Under the pieces are notes generated by a model. That model made no database searches. It was not told the DNA's origin and saw only the letters and a program-made list of their open reading frames with translations. This document shows, piece after piece, positions 57,958-64,000 of a stretch of 64,000 nucleotides of DNA. Within the stretch, counting starts at the first letter, position 1. Every line of letters starts with the position of its first letter. This DNA is from Parabacteroides bouchesdurhonensis (lineage in GTDB: Bacteria > Bacteroidota > Bacteroidia > Bacteroidales > Tannerellaceae): positions 1,352,219-1,416,218 of the forward strand of contig NZ_LT896588.1 of NCBI RefSeq assembly GCF_900186615.1. The letters are read 5' to 3'. A program made the position numbers and the translations under genes.

Positions 57958-60285
57958 ATGAAACGTATAAGTATAGTAGTCATGTTGCTTTGCTGCATGA
58001 CAATAGAATCTTTTGCTCAAAATTTAACGATAAGGGGACAAGTGAAAGATGCGCGTAATAACGAAACATTGGAATTTGCGAATGTGATGTTGCAAATGAG
58101 TGATTCTGTTTTTGTGCAGGGAACAACTACAAATGAAAAGGGAAATTTCTCCCTTGACAGAGTAATACCGGGTAATTATATATTGGCAGTATCCAGTATT
58201 GGATATAATACGGAATACATAACATTAGATGGTTTTTCTAAAAGTGTTGTGCTTGGCGATATCTTGTTGGGAGATGCGGCTGTGTCTCTGGATAATGTAA
58301 CGGTTACTGCATCCGGACAAACTAGCCGCATGGACCGCAAGATTGTTTTTCCTTCCGAACGCCAGTTAAAAGTCTCCTCCAATGGTATGGATTTACTTCA
58401 ACAGATGATGTTGCCGCGTATTCAGGTAGATATGCTGAACAGTCAGATTAAAATGCCGGGAAATGGAGTCGTGCAGCTTCGTATAAATGGCGTAAAAGTA
58501 GAGCAGGAAGACATAAAAACTCTGATTCCATCGGATATTATCCGTATAGAATATCATGACAATCCAGGTCTCCGTTATGGCAATGCCGATGTTGTGTTGG
58601 ATTATATTGTGCGTCGTCCGGATACGGGAGGAAGTTTTGCTATAAATATGGAACAGGGATTGAATGCTATGTGGGGAGAATATAATGTATCGGCTAAAGT
58701 GAATCATAAAAAATCGGAATGGGGCGCTTATTACCGTATCGGTCCACGTGATTTTTATGGTCTGAAACGTAATAACGAAGAAGAATTTCATTTGGCAGAC
58801 GGAACATCATTAGATCGTGTGGAAATTGGAGAACCATCACGGGGCCGGATGTTTATGCATAATATGAATCTGAATTACAGTTATCAGGAGCCGGAAAAAT
58901 ACATGTTTAATGCTACTTTTCGCTATAGAACTACGCATCAGCCATGTTGGGACTATAAAGGCGTGTTGATGAATAAAGAAAATCAGGAAGACAGGGTGGA
59001 TATGATTGACCGTAATGACAATGATTATAAAACTCCGGCTTTGGACTTATATTATCAACGGGATTTGAAGAATGACCAAACCTTGGTCTTTAATCTGGTT
59101 GGAACTTATAATAAAACAAAATCTGCCCGTATCTATAAAGAAAGCCGGACTGACGAAATGCTGACAGATATTAATAATAAGGTAAACGGTGAAAAATATT
59201 CATTAATCGGTGAAGCGATTTATGAGAAGAAACTGGAAAATGGCAATCGTTTAAGCGGAGGTTTACGTCATACGCAATCCTATTCGGATAATGCCTATAT
59301 TAATGGACACAATTATAAGACTCACATGGTACAGGCTGAAAGTTTTGTGTATGGTGAGTTCAAAGGGAAGGTGAAGAAGCTGGATTACTCTCTGGGCCTT
59401 GGCGTTAATCGTTCCTATTATAGCCAGCGCGGAGCGGAAGATACATACGAGCGTTATACAGTGAACCCTCGTTTGACTCTTTTCTGTCCGCTTCCCGGCG
59501 AATCGTCTATCCGTTTGAAAGCGACTATAGGAAATGTTACTCCTTCTTTGGGTGAACTAAGTGCAATAGATCAGGTGATAGATTCTTTGCAGATACAACG
59601 CGGTAATCCGAATCTGAAAACCTATATGAGCTATTATACAGAGTTGAATTACGAATTTCGCAAAGGTCTGTTTTATACTAATTTTACCGGAGCATACGAG
59701 TATCAGCCGGATGCTATTATGGATGAAAAATATCAGGAAGGAAATAAGATTATCCAAACATGGGATAACCAAAAGAACTGGCAACGCATGGTTGCAGATG
59801 CCAATATAAAGTTTGGGCCTGTTAAAGATATTTTCCAGATTTCTTTTGACGGTGGCGTAAATCATTATATAAGTAACGGCAATACCTATAAGCATCGTTA
59901 CACGAATTGGTGGTGTGATGTAAATGCATCTGTAACCTGGAAAAAGCTATCATTGTGGTATATGGTTATGACTAACTGGAACTGGTTCAAAGGTGAGACT
60001 CTGACGGGGGGAGAGAATATACAAGCTATTATGTTGAGTTATCGTCATAAAGATTTGAATGTTGGTTTGCGGGTTATAAATCCGTTTACCGATAATTATA
60101 AGGTAGAAACGGAAAACTGGAACCGCTATGCTTCCTATAAACGCTCTATGTATATAAAGGAAAGTTCACGCGTGTTCGTTGTCACCGTTTCTTATAACTT
60201 CTCTTTCGGACGAAAATACAGTGCCGGACAGAAAAAGCTGAATAATGCCGATAATGATTCGGGCGTAATGAGTACGGGGAAATAG
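57958..60285 (+). CDS. TonB-dependent-type outer-membrane beta-barrel protein
   Basis: 775 residues. A signal peptide (to about 20, ending SFAQ) is followed by a carboxypeptidase-regulatory-like domain (LTIRGQVKDARNNETLEFANVMLQMSDS, about 22-105). A plug-like part comes next (PRIQVDMLNSQIKMPGNGVVQLRINGVKVEQEDIKTLIP), then a long beta-barrel (OMP_b-brl_3 type) ending near YNFSFGRKY. No SusD partner is next to it, so the ligand is unknown. Single gene; the flavin reductase gene follows with its own promoter box. Confidence 0.87.
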   Translation: MKRISIVVMLLCCMTIESFAQNLTIRGQVKDARNNETLEFANVMLQMSDSVFVQGTTTNEKGNFSLDRVIPGNYILAVSSIGYNTEYITLDGFSKSVVLGDILLGDAAVSLDNVTVTASGQTSRMDRKIVFPSERQLKVSSNGMDLLQQMMLPRIQVDMLNSQIKMPGNGVVQLRINGVKVEQEDIKTLIPSDIIRIEYHDNPGLRYGNADVVLDYIVRRPDTGGSFAINMEQGLNAMWGEYNVSAKVNHKKSEWGAYYRIGPRDFYGLKRNNEEEFHLADGTSLDRVEIGEPSRGRMFMHNMNLNYSYQEPEKYMFNATFRYRTTHQPCWDYKGVLMNKENQEDRVDMIDRNDNDYKTPALDLYYQRDLKNDQTLVFNLVGTYNKTKSARIYKESRTDEMLTDINNKVNGEKYSLIGEAIYEKKLENGNRLSGGLRHTQSYSDNAYINGHNYKTHMVQAESFVYGEFKGKVKKLDYSLGLGVNRSYYSQRGAEDTYERYTVNPRLTLFCPLPGESSIRLKATIGNVTPSLGELSAIDQVIDSLQIQRGNPNLKTYMSYYTELNYEFRKGLFYTNFTGAYEYQPDAIMDEKYQEGNKIIQTWDNQKNWQRMVADANIKFGPVKDIFQISFDGGVNHYISNGNTYKHRYTNWWCDVNASVTWKKLSLWYMVMTNWNWFKGETLTGGENIQAIMLSYRHKDLNVGLRVINPFTDNYKVETENWNRYASYKRSMYIKESSRVFVVTVSYNFSFGRKYSAGQKKLNNADNDSGVMSTGK

Positions 60286-60296
60286 GATTTAATTCG

Positions 60297-60304
60297 TATC
60301 TTTG
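60297..60304 (+). promoter_or_regulatory. Flavin reductase promoter -7 box
   Basis: TATCTTTG matches the Bacteroidota -7 consensus and lies 22 bp before the ATG at 60327, so the gene can be expressed independently of the barrel gene. Confidence 0.6.
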
Positions 60305-60326
60305 ATAGACAAAATAAGTAAAAGGT

Positions 60327-60833
60327 ATGAAAACAATTAATCCGACACTGATCAAAGATAATTTTATTGAAATAATCAGTAAAGAATGGATGCTTGTAAG
60401 TGCAGGCGACAAGGATAAGTTTAACATGATGACGGCCAGTTGGGGCGGTGCCGGCGAATTATGGGGCAAGCATGTTGTATTTGTATTTGTCCGGCCGGAA
60501 CGTTATACACGCGGATTCATCGAAGAAAAAGGATGGTTTACCCTCTCTTTCCTGGGAGATGAATATAAGAAAGTACATGCCGTTTGCGGAAGTAAATCCG
60601 GTCGCGATATAGATAAAGTAGCAGCAACCGGATTAACACCTTATTTTACGGAGAATGGCAATCCTTGTTTTGAAGAATCCCGATTGACTTTGGAATGTAA
60701 AATTCTTTATACTTCCGAGATAGAGAAGGATAAATTTAAAGATGTTTCCCTTTTTGACCGTTGGTACAATGAGGCCAGTGGAAATCCACATCTTGTATAT
60801 GTAGCAGAAATTGTTAATGCCTGGGAAAAGTAA
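60327..60833 (+). CDS. Flavin reductase family protein
   Basis: 168 residues. The FMN-binding split-barrel is seen in MLVSAGDKDKFNMMTASWGGAGELWGKHVVFVFVRPERYT (S/T at the FMN phosphate) and WFTLSFLGDEYK. It should use FMN with NAD(P)H, or act as an FMN-binding oxidoreductase; the partner is unknown. It converges on the HhH gene. Confidence 0.88.
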   Translation: MKTINPTLIKDNFIEIISKEWMLVSAGDKDKFNMMTASWGGAGELWGKHVVFVFVRPERYTRGFIEEKGWFTLSFLGDEYKKVHAVCGSKSGRDIDKVAATGLTPYFTENGNPCFEESRLTLECKILYTSEIEKDKFKDVSLFDRWYNEASGNPHLVYVAEIVNAWEK

Positions 60834-60837
60834 TTTA

Positions 60838-61548
60838 TTACTCAAAGGACAGATAGGGAACTAAACGTTCCTTATCCGTTTCCGTAAATTCTTCCAGCAG
60901 TTGCAGGTTCTCCCATCCGGTGAGCCTGCTTTTTTGTTTTACCAACCTCTCTATTGTTTTGGCTTGTTTATAGTTAATATAAGGATGTTTGGCCAGTTCG
61001 CGGGCGGATAAATGGTTTATTTTTATGAGACGAATTGATGATTGATCTGCAGAAAACCATGATTTTATCGATTCATACCGTTCGTAATCTATTCCATATA
61101 CCTCGCTTAGCTGTGTTACGGAATAGAATCCTCCTAAAAGGTTTCTGAACCGGATGATGCGGCGGGCAAAGGTGCTGCCGATACCCGGGACTTTTTTTAA
61201 TATGGTCGTATCGGCAGAGTTCAATTCTACAATTGTACCTTTAGGATATTTCTGAGAGGAGAAAAAGTTCCTTTCGGAAGGAATTTTAGTTTCTCTCGGG
61301 AGAAATTCTTTTTTCTTCCGGTAGGAACTTTTTGTAGCCTTTACGGGAACAGATTGTTTTGTTGTCTTCTTTATTGTGTCGTGTTGAACTGAAAGATGCT
61401 TTTCAGTTCCTTTTTCTTCTTTATATTCCGATGGAATCTTTTCTTCTGTCAGTTGGAGAATAAGAAAAGAAAGAGTGATTAGTAGAAGCAATACTGTTAA
61501 TGCACGCCGTTCTCCTTTGGAGAAGTAAAATAAGTCACGCCAATTCAT
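60838..61548 (-). CDS. Helix-hairpin-helix protein with membrane anchor (ComEA-like)
   Basis: 236 residues. A hydrophobic segment (about 15-33, ALTVLLLLITLSFLILQL) anchors it, followed by a polar, Lys-rich linker. The C-terminal part has tandem helix-hairpin-helix motifs: VELNSADTTILKKVPGIGSTFARRIIRFRNLLGGF and a second (INHLSARELAKHPYINYKQAKTIERLV). ComEA uses such domains to bind DNA at the membrane; a role in DNA uptake is inference. Single gene between convergent and same-strand neighbours. Confidence 0.82.
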   Translation of the reverse strand: MNWRDLFYFSKGERRALTVLLLLITLSFLILQLTEEKIPSEYKEEKGTEKHLSVQHDTIKKTTKQSVPVKATKSSYRKKKEFLPRETKIPSERNFFSSQKYPKGTIVELNSADTTILKKVPGIGSTFARRIIRFRNLLGGFYSVTQLSEVYGIDYERYESIKSWFSADQSSIRLIKINHLSARELAKHPYINYKQAKTIERLVKQKSRLTGWENLQLLEEFTETDKERLVPYLSFE

Positions 61549-61623
61549 AGTTGTCGGGTTTTCGTTGTTTATTAAAGGGGCAAATATACCGGTTTTATTT
61601 TACCGGTATATTTACTTTTACGA

Positions 61624-62994
61624 TTATAGTAATCCTTTAATCCATTTAATAATTCCCAATTCGTTCAGGAAAATAATACCAATGGCAATAGGGGAAATAT
61701 ATTTCATAAAGAAAGCGTATGTGTTGAAAAAATGGAAAGGAATAGTGCTCTTATTGGTCAACTCCTCTTTCAGGATTTTACGATCAACACGCGTTCCTAC
61801 ATAGATACAAATAAACATTCCGCCGAGAGGTAACATTATCTTGGCCGTTAAATAATCCAGTGCATCAAAGAATGTCAATCCGAAAATAGTGTATTCTTTT
61901 AATATTCCGAAAGACAGCGAACTTATTACCGCAAGAACCAGGACTCCTATGGATACGAACCATGCTGCCTTTTTACGAGACATATGATATTCTTCGTGTA
62001 CATAGGCCGTTGCCACTTCATGCAAGGATATTGTTGAAGTTAATGCCGCCAACGCCAGAAGTACAAAAAAGATGAAAGACCAAAGCCAACCCAAAGGCAG
62101 TTGTTCAAATACATTAGGCAATGTGATGAATACCAGTTCCGGTCCTGCCGTTGGAGCAATATGGAAACTGAATACAGCCGGGAATATCATAATGCCGGCT
62201 AATATGGCGACTAATGTATCGAGCAGCGTAACCTGTAGCGCGGTTGTCTGTAAGTTTGTCTCTTTTCCAAAGTAAGACGCGTATGTGATGAGGCATCCCA
62301 TTCCGATACTTAATGAGAAAAAGGCTTGTCCCATTGCACTTAATACAACCGAAGAGGTTATTTTTTCAAAGTCAGGATGGAATAAAAACTTTAAGCCCTC
62401 CGTTGCATCCGGCAGGGTAACCGAACGGATACACAACGCAACCAGAATAAAAAACAAAACAGGCATCATTACTTTGGAGGCACGTTCAATGCCACTCTTT
62501 ACTCCTGATATGATAATGAGATGTGTCAAGGCAATAAAAGCGATTGTCCAACCAATGGGGCGGATAATACCGGAGGAGAATGTTTCAAATTCTACAGCAA
62601 AGTCCGCCGCGGTTTTTCCACTGAGAGAACCGCTGAATGCCTGCATTATGTATTCAAGTGTCCAGCCCGCTACAACAGAATAAAACCCGAGAATAAGGAA
62701 TGCGGCCAATACGCCGTTATAACCGATGAAACTCCATTTTGTGCCCGGCGCCATTACTTTGAAAGCTCCGGCAGCATTTCTTCTGGAACGGCGTCCGATA
62801 AAAAACTCCGTGATCATTACCGGAAGACCTAGCAAAAGAATGCAGATTACGTAAATAAGCAAAAAGGCTGCTCCTCCGTTTGAGCCTACCATGTACGGAA
62901 AGCGCCAGATATTTCCTAATCCTACGGCACACCCTACGGTTGCCAATATTACTCCTATTTTACTGCCAAAGGTTGCTCTGGTGTTAGTCGTCAT
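61624..62994 (-). CDS. NSS-family sodium-dependent transporter
   Basis: 456 residues with about 11-12 membrane segments. The start TRATFGSKIGVILATVGCAVGLGNIWRFPYMVGSNGGAAFLL is the NSS signature, with the Na+/substrate site GLGNIWRFP. It takes up an amino acid or related compound; the substrate is unknown. It is in the run tcdA-ABC ATPase-NSS, 21 bp after the ABC gene. Confidence 0.92.
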   Translation of the reverse strand: MTTNTRATFGSKIGVILATVGCAVGLGNIWRFPYMVGSNGGAAFLLIYVICILLLGLPVMITEFFIGRRSRRNAAGAFKVMAPGTKWSFIGYNGVLAAFLILGFYSVVAGWTLEYIMQAFSGSLSGKTAADFAVEFETFSSGIIRPIGWTIAFIALTHLIIISGVKSGIERASKVMMPVLFFILVALCIRSVTLPDATEGLKFLFHPDFEKITSSVVLSAMGQAFFSLSIGMGCLITYASYFGKETNLQTTALQVTLLDTLVAILAGIMIFPAVFSFHIAPTAGPELVFITLPNVFEQLPLGWLWSFIFFVLLALAALTSTISLHEVATAYVHEEYHMSRKKAAWFVSIGVLVLAVISSLSFGILKEYTIFGLTFFDALDYLTAKIMLPLGGMFICIYVGTRVDRKILKEELTNKSTIPFHFFNTYAFFMKYISPIAIGIIFLNELGIIKWIKGLL

Positions 62995-63015
62995 TTTTAG
63001 TTTATAATTAGTTAT

Positions 63016-63669
63016 TTACTCTGAAACTACGCCGTCTTTGATGTGTATTACACGATCAGCACTGGAAGCCAGTTGCTCGTCATGCGTAACGATTACAAAT
63101 GTTTGTTTCATCTGTTCCCGAAGTTCAAAAAAGAGGGCGTGCAGTTCTTCTTTGTTTTTTGTATCCAAGCTTCCTGACGGTTCATCAGCAAGAATAACCG
63201 CCGGATTATTGATTAGTGCCCGGGCTACGGCTACACGTTGTTTTTCTCCGCCGGAAAGCTCCGCCGGCTTGTGCGACATGCGGTCTGATAATTTCAGGAA
63301 GTCCAGCATTTCTTTCGCTCGCTTTTCTGCTACCGCCGGTTTTTCTCTCGCGATTAAAGCCGGAATCATTACATTTTCCAATGCCGTGAACTCCGGTAAC
63401 AATTGGTGAAATTGGAACACAAACCCAATGTTCCTGTTACGAAAGGCGGCAAGTTCTTTATCTTTTAGCAAACCGGTTTCCGTACCGTTAATGGTAAGCC
63501 TGCCGCTGTCTGGTGAATCTAACGTTCCTATTATCTGCAACAGAGTAGTCTTGCCAGCTCCGCTCGGACCGATAATTGCAACCATTTCACTTTTATCAAT
63601 CGTGAGGTCGATGCCTTTCAATACTTGTAAATTACCGAAACTTTTCGTAATTCCTTCGGTTTGTATCAT
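63016..63669 (-). CDS. LolD-type ABC transporter ATP-binding protein
   Basis: 217 residues. The Walker A is [11 protein letters not shown], the Q-loop lies in [23 protein letters not shown], the ABC signature is [15 protein letters not shown] and Walker B is [13 protein letters not shown], with the H-loop in VTHDEQLA. The [10 protein letters not shown] segment and length fit LolD, which releases lipoproteins from the inner membrane for the outer membrane. Its membrane partners are not in the window. Confidence 0.9.
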   Translation of the reverse strand: MIQTEGITKSFGNLQVLKGIDLTIDKSEMVAIIGPSGAGKTTLLQIIGTLDSPDSGRLTINGTETGLLKDKELAAFRNRNIGFVFQFHQLLPEFTALENVMIPALIAREKPAVAEKRAKEMLDFLKLSDRMSHKPAELSGGEKQRVAVARALINNPAVILADEPSGSLDTKNKEELHALFFELREQMKQTFVIVTHDEQLASSADRVIHIKDGVVSE

Positions 63670-63710
63670 TTTAATAAATAGTTAATAATTGACGCGTTAT
63701 GGTCAACGGA

Positions 63711-64000
63711 TTATATATTTCGTATTACGTATGAAGCAAGATAACAACCGAATATGGCTGGCATGTAAGATACCGTTCCGGTGGTAGATCGCTTGCATTG
63801 TTCGTTGTCTATTTCAATGATGGCGTCGCTGTTTGCCATTTCGGAAGAAAAAACAGTAGGAACGCCTTTGTTTATCCCCAATCCCCGGAGTCTTTTGCGT
63901 ACAACTTTTGCCAGTGCGCAGTTATATGTTTTAGAAATGTCATCTATCTTTACTTGTGACGGATCGGTTTTTGCTCCGGCGCCCATCGAGGAAACAATCG
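63711..64000 (-). CDS. tcdA: tRNA threonylcarbamoyladenosine dehydratase, C-terminal part
   Basis: The coding frame enters from the right edge and ends at 63711, so about the last 96 residues are present. Landmarks are SSMGAGAKTDPSQVKIDDISKTYNC, LAKVVRKRLRGLGI and SYMPAIFGCYLASYVIR, which match the C-terminal half of TcdA/CsdL (ThiF/E1-like fold). TcdA cyclises the threonylcarbamoyl group at A37 of ANN-reading tRNAs. The N-terminal ATP-binding part lies beyond the window. The ABC gene follows 41 bp downstream. Confidence 0.88.
   Translation of the reverse strand, partial: IVSSMGAGAKTDPSQVKIDDISKTYNCALAKVVRKRLRGLGINKGVPTVFSSEMANSDAIIEIDNEQCKRSTTGTVSYMPAIFGCYLASYVIRNI

Noticed and set aside
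1-64000. tRNA, rRNA and tmRNA genes
   Set aside because: I looked for cloverleaf and conserved rRNA blocks in the gaps and saw none. A covariance-model scan would be needed to exclude small ones.

Overview
The window looks like chromosomal DNA of a gut Bacteroidales bacterium, most likely Parabacteroides or a close relative. The evidence is Bacteroidota-type promoters (TAnnTTTG boxes), a Bacteroidota-type ECF sigma factor, the dapB-lepB-lepB-wbqC and acpP-fabF-rnc/purN-pdxB neighbourhoods, DUF2851, DUF3108 and DUF4254 proteins, a TonB-dependent outer-membrane protein, and a secreted protease with a type IX secretion (T9SS) C-terminal signal. The species call is inference from gene content; no search was run.

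Layout. 1-15.9 kb: housekeeping genes (AlkP-family phosphatase end, orphan ECF sigma factor, Pit phosphate transporter, WbqC, two signal peptidase I paralogues, dapB, a DUF2851/lipoprotein/DUF3108 operon, hydrolase, thioesterase, cysS, PAS histidine kinase). About 15.9-23.4 kb: a small integrative mobilizable element with tyrosine integrase, a small HTH-like protein, a hairpin-rich oriT candidate and a MobV relaxase. It carries two cargo modules, AraC regulator + O-acetyltransferase and DUF169 protein + MarR regulator. A decayed second relaxase 3' end lies between the two modules, so the element appears composite. 23.5-35 kb: PAP2 phosphatase, GH3-family enzyme, pfkA, T9SS protease, rnc/fabF/acpP, purN, pdxB and an MFS exporter. 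35.5-46.3 kb: a surface glycan cluster, probably LPS core or O-antigen, with DUF4254, two GT9, GT1, deacetylase, GT2, epimerase, dehydrogenase, Kdo-kinase-like, GT4 and GT2 genes. 46.3-64 kb: RNase H, two peptidases, DEAD-box helicase, lipoprotein phosphatase, sugar kinase + SIS isomerase, M16 peptidase, AGCS and NSS symporters, a TonB-dependent-type barrel, flavin reductase, HhH protein, LolD-type ATPase and the end of tcdA.

The most notable signals are these. (1) The AraC gene and the acetyltransferase gene share a 21-bp promoter motif placed exactly 40 bp before each -7 box, which points to a self-contained regulon on the mobile element. (2) An 18-bp perfect palindrome lies between the divergent DUF169 and marR genes. 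(3) The shorter of the two adjacent signal peptidases has lost both catalytic residues (Ser to Ala, Lys to Ser). (4) Three unrelated intergenic tandem arrays share a 22-23 bp period and internal dyads; one is closed by a perfect 21-bp inverted repeat. (5) The histidine kinase abutting the element has no ATG start. No rRNA, tRNA or CRISPR was recognised.
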